The notes under the pieces were generated by a model. The model was not told where the DNA came from. It did no database searches and worked only from the letters and a program-made list of their open reading frames with translations. From positions 1-64,000 of the forward strand of contig NZ_JARXIA010000008.1 of NCBI RefSeq assembly GCF_031127875.1: DNA of 64,000 nucleotides. Reading direction: 5' to 3'. Shown one piece after another: positions 39,857 to 51,554 of this stretch; positions within the stretch are counted from its first letter, which is position 1; the number at the start of each line of letters is the position of its first letter. This DNA is from Pelagicoccus sp. SDUM812005. GTDB taxonomy: Bacteria; Verrucomicrobiota; Verrucomicrobiia; Opitutales; Opitutaceae. Made by a program: the position numbers and the translations under genes.

Positions 39857-40369
39857 TTAGCCCTCGTCCTCTACCCGATTCTTGAGGTAGGCGATGACGT
39901 CCTGGAACTTCTCCTGGTTGTCGGAATCCGCGGCGACGAGGTTCTCGTGGGCCTCCAAGCAAAGGCGAGCGTTCTCCAGCTCGTTGAGCTGCTTGGCGTT
40001 CAGGGCCGTGGTGGCGCCGACCCCAGATGCCAAGGTCTCCTCACCGGCATCCACCGTCGCGATGCGGTGCAGGCCAAGGTTTTTGACCAGCTCGAGGTTG
40101 CGGTCGTTGAGGCGCGAAAGAACGAGGGAGCCCTTAGGCTCCAAGCGTCGCAACTCCAAGGCGCAGCCGGCCAAGACGCCGAGCACCGTGCTGTCCATCC
40201 CCGTGCACTGGCTGAAGTCGAAGACGAAGTCCCGCTTGCCGGCGGCGTAGGAGTTCTTGAGGAATTCCTTGAGCGGCACGACGTTCTGAAAGGAGGCACG
40301 ACCAGCGATCCGCACTGCGACGGGATTGGAATAAGGATCGACTAAAAAAACAGGAGTGTCTTCAGACAT
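39857..40369 (-). CDS. STAS-domain anti-sigma factor antagonist-like protein
   Basis: A 170-residue protein with a STAS fold in residues about 8-105. The phospho-acceptor segment reads FDFSQCTGMDSTVLGVLAG, in which the Ser of MDST is the expected phosphorylation site. A helical tail (about 125-170) is added. The ATG at 40367-40369 is preferred over an upstream in-frame start that would add an unrelated 34 residues. It is followed by the SpoIIE-type phosphatase, its likely partner. Confidence 0.85.
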   Translation of the reverse strand: MSEDTPVFLVDPYSNPVAVRIAGRASFQNVVPLKEFLKNSYAAGKRDFVFDFSQCTGMDSTVLGVLAGCALELRRLEPKGSLVLSRLNDRNLELVKNLGLHRIATVDAGEETLASGVGATTALNAKQLNELENARLCLEAHENLVAADSDNQEKFQDVIAYLKNRVEDEG

Positions 40370-40421
40370 GACTTCGGAACGCGCTTGAAAGGATGACGCT
40401 TGGATTGTGATAGGCCACGGT

Positions 40422-43148
<2,727 letters not shown>

Positions 43149-43253
43149 AATTATACGTATCTGTCTTTCCGGAAACTGGTTCTACTGACGTAGGCCAAAC
43201 AAAACAGGCCGATCCCGGAAGCGGACCGACCCGGTTGAAAACAAAAGCCCCGA

Positions 43254-43724
43254 CTAAGCGAGGGCAGCTTTAATCGCGCCGAAGTCCGGCAACTGCTTCG
43301 GATCGTCGCTCGACTCCGAATAGATCACTTCGCCGTCCTTGCTGATGACGAAGGCAGCGCGCTTGGAAACGCCCTTGAGGCCAATCAGGTCCTCGAAAAG
43401 CACGTCGTAAGCCGTGGAAACTTCCTTGTTGAAGTCGCTCAGCAACGGGAAGTTCAAGCCGTTCGCCTTCGCGAAGGCTTCCTGCGCGAAGGGGCTGTCG
43501 ACGCTGATGCCGTAAACCTTGGCGTCTAGATCGTTGTATTCGGAAAGCGAGTCGCGGATGCCGCAAAGCTCCGACTCGCAAACGCTCGTGAAAGCGAGCG
43601 GGAAAAAGAGGAGCACCGTCGCGGAAGAACCGTAGTTCGCGCTCAAGGTGACGTCAGCCAAGCCTTCGTCGTTTTTGCTCTTCAAAGTGAAATCAGGGGC
43701 CTTGGTGCCAGTCGCGATTGCCAT
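43254..43724 (-). CDS. peroxiredoxin (AhpC/TSA family)
   Basis: A 156-residue thiol peroxidase. The peroxidatic Cys49 lies in FPLAFTSVCESELCG (T-x-x-C), with a second Cys54 five residues on. Start, WD-free helix and length fit the AhpE/Prx group. It removes H2O2 or organic peroxides in the cytoplasm. The gene is divergent from the TBDT at 43967 across 242 bp, a region that holds ATTGTACAAT and a CCCC-N4-GGGG dyad. Confidence 0.9.
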   Translation of the reverse strand: MAIATGTKAPDFTLKSKNDEGLADVTLSANYGSSATVLLFFPLAFTSVCESELCGIRDSLSEYNDLDAKVYGISVDSPFAQEAFAKANGLNFPLLSDFNKEVSTAYDVLFEDLIGLKGVSKRAAFVISKDGEVIYSESSDDPKQLPDFGAIKAALA

Positions 43725-43771
43725 AGTCTTGATGTGTTTTCCTTGGATGGTTTAACGAGGAGCCGACGAGC

Positions 43772-43793
43772 ATTGTACAATCCCCAATCGGGG
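43772..43793. promoter_or_regulatory. adjacent ATTGTACAAT palindrome and CCCC-N4-GGGG dyad
   Basis: ATTGTACAAT (43772-43781) is a 10-bp palindrome, immediately followed by CCCCAATCGGGG (43782-43793). They lie 48-69 bp before the peroxiredoxin ATG in the divergent region, where an operator would be expected. The second dyad resembles one copy of the iron-region repeat with an extra base but is not doubled. Confidence 0.4.
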
Positions 43794-43936
43794 CAAATCG
43801 AAAGTGGGCCCAATTCAGCTAAATCCGCCGGTTTTCTCGGCGAAACCGAATCACCCAAGGGTTTCGCATTAGCAGAACCGATAGCGCCCCGCCCCAAGAC
43901 CTCGCCGCAAATCCAAGCTTGACCTTCGCTCCTCTT

Positions 43937-43954
43937 ACTTTGATTGATCAAAGT
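43937..43954. promoter_or_regulatory. 18-bp perfect palindrome before a TBDT gene
   Basis: ACTTTGAT-TG-ATCAAAGT is a perfect inverted repeat ending 12 bp before the receptor ATG. Its location over the probable transcription start fits a repressor operator. The spacing between the TTGAT/ATCAA arms (2 bp) does not fit an FNR site (4 bp). Confidence 0.6.
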
Positions 43955-43966
43955 CTAGTATTTGAA

Positions 43967-46135
43967 ATGACGAACAAAGTTTTTAGAACCCTCGCAGCAA
44001 GCGTCGCCGCCGCCCTTTCCACCGGCGGCTTCGCCTCCGACTCGCATTCCCACGCCTCCCCGGAGCGGGTCGTGGATCTGGACGCCTTCCAAGTCGTCTC
44101 CACCGGCACCCGCACCGAACGCCTCGCCCGCGAGCTACCCATCCGCACCGAACTGCTCGGGGCCGACCTCTTCCTAGCATCCGGCGCCCGCGACCTCGCC
44201 TCCGCCCTGGAGTACATGAACGGCATCCGCACCGAGGCGAACTGCCAAAACTGCGGCACCTCCGAGATCAAGATGCTCGGCCTGGGCTCCGGCTACAACC
44301 GCCTCCTCTTCGACAGCCAGCCCCTTTTCTCCGGACTCGCCTCCGTCTACGGCATCGAGCACATCCCCACCGCCTTCATCTCCCGCGTCGAAGTCGTCAA
44401 GGGCGGCGCCTCCAGCCTCTACGGCCCCGGCGCCGTCGCCGGGGTCATCAACATCCTCCCCAACGAACCGGTCGTCGACAAGCAACGCTACGACAGCTCG
44501 CTGGAAAGCGTCTCCGGCAAGCTTTTCCGCAGCGCCTCCCTGCTCCGCGACTGGTCCTCGCCGACCGGCGACCTAGCCCTCTCCTTGTATGGACAATTCA
44601 ACGACAACGACGCCGTCGACCTCAATGGCGATGGCTTCACCGAAATCACGCGAAAGCAGTTCTACACCGCAGGAGCCAACGGCTGGATCTACCCCACCGA
44701 AAACGGCAAGCTCAGCGCCAACTACTCCTACAGCTGGGAAAAGCGACGCGGAGGCAACGCCCTCCACCTCCTCCCCCACGAATCCCAAACCACCGAACAG
44801 CTCGAGCACCATTGGCACCGCGGAGGCATCGCTTGGGAAAGCTCCCTCCCCAGCGAGGTCGACTACCGCCTCAGCGCCTCCGCCTCCTACGTCACCCGCG
44901 ACAGCTACTATGGCGGAGTCGGCGCCGTCGCCCTGCCCGAAAGCCCCGACTACGACCCCGTAGCCTACCAAGCCGCTCTCGAAGACTCCAAGCTTCTGTA
45001 TGGATATTCGGATACGATGCGCTACTACCTCGACTCCCTCTTCTCCAAAAGCGTCGGCCAACACCACTTCTCCTGGGGAGCCCAATTCCAAGTCGACGAA
45101 GTCTTCGACGAAAAGCGCAACGAGCGCGGCCTAGCCCTTCGCACCGACGGCTCCCAAGCCACCTTCAGCCGACAAGACCCCATCGCCGACGGCGCCTTCG
45201 AGAACTTCGGGCTCTTCTTCCAAGACGAATGGATGCCCCAGCAGTCCACCACCCTGATCACCGGCCTTCGCGCCGACCGGCATTCGGAACTCTCAAGCTG
45301 GATCCTCTCGCCCCGCATCGCCCTGCGCCACACCACCAGCCCGGCTTGGACCTGGCGAGCCTCCATCACCACCGGCTTCCGCGCCCCCGAAATTTTCGAC
45401 GAAGACTTCCATATCGAAATCCTCGACGACCCCACCCGCACCCGCAACGCCAGCGACCTCAAAGAGGAAAATTCCACCTCCTACTCCGCCGGTTTCGTCT
45501 GGACCCCCTCGCCCGAACAGCAAAGCCGCTTCCAGCTCGAAGGGGAGCTCTACCGCACCGATCTGCGCGATACCTTCAACGTATCCGATATCGTATACAC
45601 CGATTCCCATGGCAACGCCTACAAGGAACGGGTCAACTCCGGCGGCTCCACCGTGCAAGGCTTCGAGCTGAACGCCGCCTACCGCCTCAGCCAACGCTGG
45701 AAAGCCGATATCGGCCTCACCCATGTGGACGCAACCTTCGACGCCCCCCAAGAAGTCCTGCCGGGGATCTTCGAAAGCCGCTACCTCGAAACCCCGCAAT
45801 GGAGCGGCGTCGCCCAGCTCAAATACGAGAACGACGACTTCCTAGACCTCTTCTTCGGACTCGTCTACACCGGCCCCATGATCGCCGCTCGCGAAGTGGA
45901 AGGCAGCCTCAACCCCTCCACCCAGGAGTTCTTCGTGTTCGACATCACCGCCACTAAACACCTCCACCGCACCGTAGGAGGAAAACAACTACACATCGAC
46001 CTCATGGCAGGGGTAAAGAACCTCTTCGACCACCGCCAGCCGGACCTCACCTCCGGCCCCGAACGAGATACGACCTACTTCTACGGTCCGAGATACCCCC
46101 GTCGCTTCGTCCTCCGGGCCGGCTTGAACTGGTAG
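43967..46135 (+). CDS. TonB-dependent receptor with an NCQNCG plug motif
   Basis: A 722-residue outer-membrane receptor. The ATG at 43967 gives a signal peptide and then DSHSHAS, and the plug domain begins near residue 40. The plug holds EANCQNCGTSEIKMLGLGSG, LFDSQPLFSGLASVYGIEHIP and KGGASSLYGPGAVAGVIN. This is a CirA/FecA-related group in which the CxxC pair is conserved and might bind a metal. The barrel ends FVLRAGLNW. It has no tandem 21-bp repeat but a perfect palindrome directly upstream, so it is controlled differently from the three receptors to its right. The ligand is unknown. Confidence 0.88.
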   Translation: MTNKVFRTLAASVAAALSTGGFASDSHSHASPERVVDLDAFQVVSTGTRTERLARELPIRTELLGADLFLASGARDLASALEYMNGIRTEANCQNCGTSEIKMLGLGSGYNRLLFDSQPLFSGLASVYGIEHIPTAFISRVEVVKGGASSLYGPGAVAGVINILPNEPVVDKQRYDSSLESVSGKLFRSASLLRDWSSPTGDLALSLYGQFNDNDAVDLNGDGFTEITRKQFYTAGANGWIYPTENGKLSANYSYSWEKRRGGNALHLLPHESQTTEQLEHHWHRGGIAWESSLPSEVDYRLSASASYVTRDSYYGGVGAVALPESPDYDPVAYQAALEDSKLLYGYSDTMRYYLDSLFSKSVGQHHFSWGAQFQVDEVFDEKRNERGLALRTDGSQATFSRQDPIADGAFENFGLFFQDEWMPQQSTTLITGLRADRHSELSSWILSPRIALRHTTSPAWTWRASITTGFRAPEIFDEDFHIEILDDPTRTRNASDLKEENSTSYSAGFVWTPSPEQQSRFQLEGELYRTDLRDTFNVSDIVYTDSHGNAYKERVNSGGSTVQGFELNAAYRLSQRWKADIGLTHVDATFDAPQEVLPGIFESRYLETPQWSGVAQLKYENDDFLDLFFGLVYTGPMIAAREVEGSLNPSTQEFFVFDITATKHLHRTVGGKQLHIDLMAGVKNLFDHRQPDLTSGPERDTTYFYGPRYPRRFVLRAGLNW

Positions 46136-46186
46136 TCGAGCCCCCTCCCGTCGCGACCGCTCGCCCCAACGCAGGGCGGAGCGCAA

Positions 46187-46221
46187 AAAAAGTCCGCGGC
46201 AACCAAGGTGCCGCGGACTTT
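46187..46221 (-). terminator. terminator between the convergent TBDT and acnB genes
   Basis: A 13-bp perfect stem (AAAGTCCGCGGCA / TGCCGCGGACTTT) with a 7-base loop has an A run on its left side, giving a U tract for the minus-strand acnB transcript that ends at 46242. On the plus strand only three T follow, so it may act weakly in that direction too. Confidence 0.85.
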
Positions 46222-46241
46222 GTTGTAATTATCTAGAAGCC

Positions 46242-49010
46242 TTAGCTCAACATCGCTTCGCGAGGCGGGGCGAACTTCGTCAAGCTGATGCCTTCCACTG
46301 CGGCCCTGTACTCGTCCATGGTTGGAGTCCGTCCCAGTATTGCCGAAAGCACTACGACTGGCGTAGATGCGAGCAGGGACTCGCCCTTCTTGCGCTCGGA
46401 GTCCTCCACCACGCGCCCTTGGAAGAGGCGGGTCGAGGTCGCCATCACGGTGTCGCCCTTGGCCGCCTTCTCCTGGTTGCCCATACAGAGGTTACAGCCG
46501 GGACGCTCGAGGTACATCATGTTTTCGTACTCCGTGCGAGCCGCGCCCTTGGGAGCCTCGTCGTTGAATTCGAAACCGGAGTACTTCTGCAACATGTTCC
46601 AGTCTCCTTCCGCCTTGAGCTCGTCGATGATATTGTAAGTCGGAGCCGCAACCACGAGCGGAGCCTTGAACTCCACCTTTCCTTGCTGCTCCTCCAAGTT
46701 GCGCAACATCTGGGAGACGATCTTCAAGTCGCCCTTGTGCACCATGCAGGAACCGACGAAACCGAGGTCGACCTTCTTCTCCCCACCGTAGTAGGAAACT
46801 GGACGAATCGTGTCGTGTGTGTAGCGTTTGGATACATCTTCGTTGTGCACGTCCGGGTCGGCGATCATCGGCTCGACGATCTGATCGAGATCCACCACGA
46901 ACTCCGCAGAGTACTTCGCGTTCGCGTCCGGAGTCAAAGCAGGCTTCTCGCCGGACTTGATTTCCGCGATTCTCTTGTTCGCCTTGTCGACCAATCCCTG
47001 CAGCACCTGGGCATCGTTATCCATGCCCTTGTCGATCATGATCTGGATTCTGCTCTTCGCGATCTCGAGCGACTCGATCAAAGTCTCGTCCTGGGAAATG
47101 CAAATAGACGCCTTGGCCTTCATTTCCGCAGTCCAGTCCGTGAAGGTAAAGGCCTGGTCCGCTGGCAAGGTGCCGATGTGCACCTCGATGATCCTGCCTT
47201 GGAAAACGTTGTCTCCGAACTGCTGCAGCATCTGGGCCTGCGTCGCGTGAACGACGTCACGGAAGTCCATGTGGTCCTTCAGGTCGCCCTTGAAGGTAAC
47301 CTTGACCGATTCCGGAATCGGCATCGTCGCTTCGCCCGTTGCCAGGGCCAGCGCCACCGTGCCGGAATCCGCGCCAAAGGCCACGCCCTTGGACATGCGA
47401 GTATGCGAATCGCCGCCGATGATAATCGCCCACTCGTCCACCGTCAGGTCGTTCAGAACCTTGTGGATAACGTCCGTCATGGCATGATACTTGCCCTTCG
47501 GGTCGCGAGCGGTGATCAGGCCAAAGCCATGCATGAACTGCATCAGCTTCGGAATGTTCGCCTGAGCTTTCTTGTCCCAAACCGAGGCAGTGTGGCAGCC
47601 GGACTGATAAGCGCCATCGACCGTCGGAGATATCACGGTGGCCGCCATCGACTCCAGCTCCTGGGCCGTCATCAAGCCGGTCGTGTCCTGCGAACCTACG
47701 ATGTTCACCTTAACGCGTACGTCCGATCCCGCGTGCAAGACCTTGCCGTCCGTCACGCCGACCGCATTCTTGTTAAAGATCTTTTCGACCGCCGTCAGCC
47801 CCTGCCCTTCGTGAGAGATCTCCTTCGAAGGCGCGTAAACCGGCGCCACGGGAACCCCCAAAGTTTGGGCCGCGAAATTCTGTAGTTTCTTTCCGAATAC
47901 GATCGCGTAAGAGCCTTCAGCCTTGATGAACTCGAGCTTCTGCGGCGTCAGGGCCGAAGAAATGTCGACCAGCTCCTCGTCGCCCTTGTAGAGCTTCTTG
48001 GTCTTGGTGTTGATGGTCAGTACCGTGCCCGTTTCGACCGAGTACTTTTGCTCGAGAATGGGGTCGCCATTGTCGTCGAGCACCGGCTTGCCGTTGGCGT
48101 CGAGCTTCTTGACCCAGTTCTTCAGGTCGATCCCGATACCTCCCGTTACGCTCACGGTCGTCAGGAAGATGGGAGAAATCCCGTTGGTGCCAGCTACGAT
48201 CGGAGCGATGTTCACGAAAGGAACGTACGGGCTCGCAGGCTTGCCGGTCCAAAGAGCGACGTTGTTCACGCCGGACATGCGAGAGGAACCCACCCCCATC
48301 GTGCCCTTCTCGGCGATCAACATCACGCGCTTGCCGGGATGGGCCGCTTGCAAAGCCTGGATTTCCTTCTGCGCCGCCTCGGAAATCATGCACTTACCGT
48401 GCAACTCGCGGTCGGAGCGGGAGTGCGCCTGGTTGCCCGGCGACAGCAAATCGGTCGAGATATCGCCTTCCGCGGCGATATAGGTGACGACATCGATCTT
48501 CTCCTCGACGTCCGGCAACTTCGTGAAAAACTCGGCCTTCGCGTAGCTCTCCAACAGGTCCTTCGCGACCTCGTTCCCCGCCTTGTAGGCCTCTTCCAGC
48601 CGCTGCGTATCGGCTTCGTACAAAAACACCTGCGTCTTCAGAACTTCCGCCGCGGAGCTCGCGATCGCCGCATCCTCGCCCAAAGCGAGGTCGAGCAAAA
48701 CCTCCACCGAAGGCCCCCCCTTCATGTGCGACAACAACTCGAAAGCGAACTCCGGAGAGATCTCCTCCACCACCGATTCCCCAAGGATGATCTCCTTGAG
48801 AAACTTCGCCTTAACGCCAGCCGCGCTCGTAGTCCCTGGCAAGGTATTGTAAATGAGAAACTTAAGAGAATCCTCACGGTCTTTGTGCCCGAGATCCTTG
48901 ATCTGCGAGATAATCTCGGAAAGGAGATCGCTCCCATCTATCGGCTTTGGGCTCAAGCCTTGGCCCTTACGCTCTTCGATCTCTTTTAAGTAGTCTGAAT
49001 ACAAGCTCAT
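46242..49010 (-). CDS. acnB: aconitate hydratase B (2-methylisocitrate dehydratase type)
   Basis: A 922-residue AcnB-type aconitase. The ATG at 49008-49010 begins MSLYSDYLKEIEERKGQ, the usual HEAT-like N-terminus; the open frame upstream runs into the promoter region. Then come the swivel domain and the Fe-S core, with GGDSHTRMSKGVAFGADSG, FVGSCMVHKGD and the C-terminal cluster pair in RPGCNLCMGNQEKA. It duplicates acnA at 40422-43148. Its promoter region is shared with the divergent siderophore receptor and contains tandem repeat A. Confidence 0.96.
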   Translation of the reverse strand: MSLYSDYLKEIEERKGQGLSPKPIDGSDLLSEIISQIKDLGHKDREDSLKFLIYNTLPGTTSAAGVKAKFLKEIILGESVVEEISPEFAFELLSHMKGGPSVEVLLDLALGEDAAIASSAAEVLKTQVFLYEADTQRLEEAYKAGNEVAKDLLESYAKAEFFTKLPDVEEKIDVVTYIAAEGDISTDLLSPGNQAHSRSDRELHGKCMISEAAQKEIQALQAAHPGKRVMLIAEKGTMGVGSSRMSGVNNVALWTGKPASPYVPFVNIAPIVAGTNGISPIFLTTVSVTGGIGIDLKNWVKKLDANGKPVLDDNGDPILEQKYSVETGTVLTINTKTKKLYKGDEELVDISSALTPQKLEFIKAEGSYAIVFGKKLQNFAAQTLGVPVAPVYAPSKEISHEGQGLTAVEKIFNKNAVGVTDGKVLHAGSDVRVKVNIVGSQDTTGLMTAQELESMAATVISPTVDGAYQSGCHTASVWDKKAQANIPKLMQFMHGFGLITARDPKGKYHAMTDVIHKVLNDLTVDEWAIIIGGDSHTRMSKGVAFGADSGTVALALATGEATMPIPESVKVTFKGDLKDHMDFRDVVHATQAQMLQQFGDNVFQGRIIEVHIGTLPADQAFTFTDWTAEMKAKASICISQDETLIESLEIAKSRIQIMIDKGMDNDAQVLQGLVDKANKRIAEIKSGEKPALTPDANAKYSAEFVVDLDQIVEPMIADPDVHNEDVSKRYTHDTIRPVSYYGGEKKVDLGFVGSCMVHKGDLKIVSQMLRNLEEQQGKVEFKAPLVVAAPTYNIIDELKAEGDWNMLQKYSGFEFNDEAPKGAARTEYENMMYLERPGCNLCMGNQEKAAKGDTVMATSTRLFQGRVVEDSERKKGESLLASTPVVVLSAILGRTPTMDEYRAAVEGISLTKFAPPREAMLS

Positions 49011-49158
49011 ATCTAGTAGGAAAAATGGCTCCTGCAGCTCAGTCATTTCAAGAAGATTCTGAGAGGGATCACGCAGGGGAGAACCGAGGCAGTCCCCCAC
49101 CGCGCAAAGAGCTCGCCAACATCGACCGCTCCGCCGAGCTCCCAACCGCGTTTCCAAA

Positions 49159-49222
49159 AATCCCTCTCGGAGCGCCCAAAATCCCGTTCGGGGCGGATCC
49201 CTTCCGCAAATCGCCCTATAGT
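49159..49222 (+). promoter_or_regulatory. tandem 21-bp repeat A with -10 of a siderophore TBDT
   Basis: Copies AATCCCTCTCGGAGC (from 49159) and AATCCCGTTCGGGGC (from 49180) are exactly 21 bp apart. A -10-like TATAGT (49217-49222) starts 37 bp after the second copy begins, and the -35 position is poor. The expected start of transcription is near 49229, putting the copies at about -63 and -42, the layout of an activator site. The downstream gene starts at 49271. Confidence 0.75.
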
Positions 49223-49270
49223 CCGACTCCTAATCCAACGGACAAGCCTTCCCTCTGAAAGGCCCCGCAG

Positions 49271-51433
49271 ATGACAGATCCTATGAACTCAACCCAACCA
49301 TCCTCTCCCTCTCAAAACTTCGGACTTCGCGCCGCCGCTATCGCCCAGACTTTCCTCGTGGCCGGTAGCGTCAACGCCCAGTCGAACGCAGCCGTCGAAG
49401 ACACCGACGCCGTCGAGCTCGACCCCTTCGCCGTCAAGGGCGACAACTTCGCCCTCTCCTCCCCCAAGTTCACCGTCGCCCTCCGCGACACCCCTCAGAC
49501 AATCAACGTCATCCCCGAAGAAATCCTCGAAGCCCAAGGCGCCACCAGCCTACAGGACGTCCTGCGCAACTCCCCCGGCATCACCTTCCGCGCCGGCGAA
49601 GGCGGAGCCGCTCCCGGCGACAACCTCTTCGTACGCGGCTTCTCCGCAGCCAACGACATCTTCGTAAACGGCGTACGAGACCGCGGCGAGTATTCACGCG
49701 ACGCATACAACCTCGAGCAAGTCGAGGTCTCAAAAGGCCCCGCCTCCGCCACCTACGGCCGCGGCTCCACCGGAGGCTCCGTCAACCTCGTAACCAAGCA
49801 AGCCAACCTCAGCGAAACCGACACCGCTTCCCTCTCCATCGGCACCCATAACCACAAGCGCCTCGTCTTCGATTCCAATTCCGTCATCGACGGCGAAAAG
49901 GGCATCGCCTTCCGCCTCACCGGCATGGCTACCGACGAGGACGTGGCCGGACGCGACTTCGTCTACAAGAGCTCCTGGGCCCTCAACCCCAGCCTCTCCT
50001 TCGGCCTCGGCCAGGACACCCAAGTCACCCTCAGCTACGAAAAGCTCAAGCAAGACGACATGGGCGACTACGGCATGTGGACCGGCCTCTTCGGCAACCC
50101 GCTCGTCTCGTATTCAAATTTCTATGGCTACCCCGAACGCGACTTCGCAGAAGTCGACAACGACCGGGCCACCCTCTCCGTCGGACACAACTTCGCCAAC
50201 GGACTCACCCTGCGCAACGTCTCATCCTACTACACCTCCAAGTCGGACGCCATCTACACCGCCCCCGCCGGCCCCAACGACAGCACCCCCGAAGGCTACA
50301 TCCGCACCAGCGACAAGGCCAAGGACAAGTACAACGAAAACATCGCCAACCACACCACCCTCTCCGGGTCCTTCAAGGTCGGCGAACTCACCCACTCCTT
50401 CTCCACCGGACTCGAGCTCAACACAGAGACAGCGGACAACTACTCCCATAACTCCATCTCGCCCGATCCCGTCCGCAACGCCATCGATCCCTACTCCGAC
50501 GGTCCCTTCACCTTCTCTGCTGACGAACGTAGCGGTCGCGTCCGTAGCGGAACATCGGATACAGTCGCCCTCTACGCCTTCGACACCCTCTCCATCGGGG
50601 AAAAGTGGCAAGTCAACGCCGGCCTTCGCTGGGAAAGCTTCGACTCCGACTACGTCGACGCTACCGACGGAGTCGCCACCTCCGAACTCTCCCAAAAGGA
50701 AGAAATGACCAGCTACCGCTTCGGACTCGTCTACAAGCCCGTCCGCGAAGGCAGTATCTACTTCGGCGCCGGAAATTCCTTCAACCCGACCGCTGAAAAC
50801 TTCTCCCTCAGCGACAGCGAAACCTCCAGCGCCAGCCTGAACCTCGAGCCAGAAGAGACCAAAACCCTCGAGCTCGGCACCAAGTGGGACCTCTTCGAAA
50901 GCCGCGCCTCCTTCGCAGCTGCCGTATTCCAATCCGACAAAAACAACGCCCGAGCAAGCCTCGGCGGACGCGGCACCGAATACACCAACCTCGGCAAGCA
51001 AACCGTAAAAGGATTCGAGCTCGGCCTCTCCGGCAACATTACCGATCGCCTGTCAGTGTACGGTGGATACAGCCAGCTCGACACCGAGATCAAGGACTCG
51101 CCCAACCTCGACGAAGTCGGCGCCGAGCTCAGCTACTCCCCCTCCGAGTCCTTCAACCTCTGGCTCGACTACCAAGCCACCAGCAGGCTCAGCTTCGGCG
51201 GCGGAGCCAGCTACTCCGGCTCGCAAGCCTATAGCTCCACGGTCGAAGCTCCAGCCGACGCCTCCTTCTGGCTCATGGACCTCACCGCTAGCTACGTGCT
51301 CAACGAGCAGCTCTCCTTCCGCCTCAACGTCGACAACGTCGCCGACGAGAAATACATCGAGCGCGGCAGCTCCAACCGCTCCGTCCCCGGAGCCTCCCGC
51401 TCCGCCAAACTCACCGCCTACTACAAGTTCTAG
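49271..51433 (+). CDS. TonB-dependent siderophore receptor (Fiu/PiuA-like)
   Basis: A 720-residue catecholate-siderophore-type receptor. It has a signal peptide (cleaved after NAQ), the pre-plug VELDPFAVKGDNFALSS, plug motifs RDTPQTINVIPEEIL, LFVRGFSAANDIFVNGVRD and SKGPASATYGRGSTGGSVN, then the barrel, ending LTAYYKF. The Fiu/PiuA match is supported by the PiuC gene 122 bp downstream, a well-known pairing. A second ATG at 49283 is an alternative start. Its promoter holds tandem repeat A. Confidence 0.92.
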   Translation: MTDPMNSTQPSSPSQNFGLRAAAIAQTFLVAGSVNAQSNAAVEDTDAVELDPFAVKGDNFALSSPKFTVALRDTPQTINVIPEEILEAQGATSLQDVLRNSPGITFRAGEGGAAPGDNLFVRGFSAANDIFVNGVRDRGEYSRDAYNLEQVEVSKGPASATYGRGSTGGSVNLVTKQANLSETDTASLSIGTHNHKRLVFDSNSVIDGEKGIAFRLTGMATDEDVAGRDFVYKSSWALNPSLSFGLGQDTQVTLSYEKLKQDDMGDYGMWTGLFGNPLVSYSNFYGYPERDFAEVDNDRATLSVGHNFANGLTLRNVSSYYTSKSDAIYTAPAGPNDSTPEGYIRTSDKAKDKYNENIANHTTLSGSFKVGELTHSFSTGLELNTETADNYSHNSISPDPVRNAIDPYSDGPFTFSADERSGRVRSGTSDTVALYAFDTLSIGEKWQVNAGLRWESFDSDYVDATDGVATSELSQKEEMTSYRFGLVYKPVREGSIYFGAGNSFNPTAENFSLSDSETSSASLNLEPEETKTLELGTKWDLFESRASFAAAVFQSDKNNARASLGGRGTEYTNLGKQTVKGFELGLSGNITDRLSVYGGYSQLDTEIKDSPNLDEVGAELSYSPSESFNLWLDYQATSRLSFGGGASYSGSQAYSSTVEAPADASFWLMDLTASYVLNEQLSFRLNVDNVADEKYIERGSSNRSVPGASRSAKLTAYYKF

Positions 51434-51463
51434 GCTGTACAAATTCATATCTGAGAAAGCTCC

Positions 51464-51493
51464 GGGCGCCCTGATCCTTCAGGGCGCCCCTTT
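51464..51493 (+). terminator. terminator-like hairpin between receptor and piuC
   Basis: An 11-bp perfect stem (GGGCGCCCTGA / TCAGGGCGCCC) with a TCCT loop is followed by CTTT. The short U tract suggests partial read-through, so piuC may get reduced expression from the receptor promoter. Confidence 0.7.
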
Positions 51494-51554
51494 CATCCCC
51501 ACGGCTCCTCATCCTGTTCTTTAACCTGACCCGCCTCCCTACCTCCCCAACCAC

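Noticed and set aside
43779-43800. Single AATCCCCAATCGGGGC sequence as a fifth iron-repeat promoter
   Set aside because: It has one extra base inside the motif and no second copy 21 bp away on either side.
43937-43954. FNR/CRP-type site at the receptor palindrome
   Set aside because: The TTGAT and ATCAA arms are separated by 2 bp instead of the 4 bp that an FNR box needs.
49011-49157. 49-residue N-terminal extension of AcnB
   Set aside because: It has no similarity to AcnB starts and overlaps the promoter region; MSLYSDYLKEIEERKGQ at 49010 is the usual beginning.
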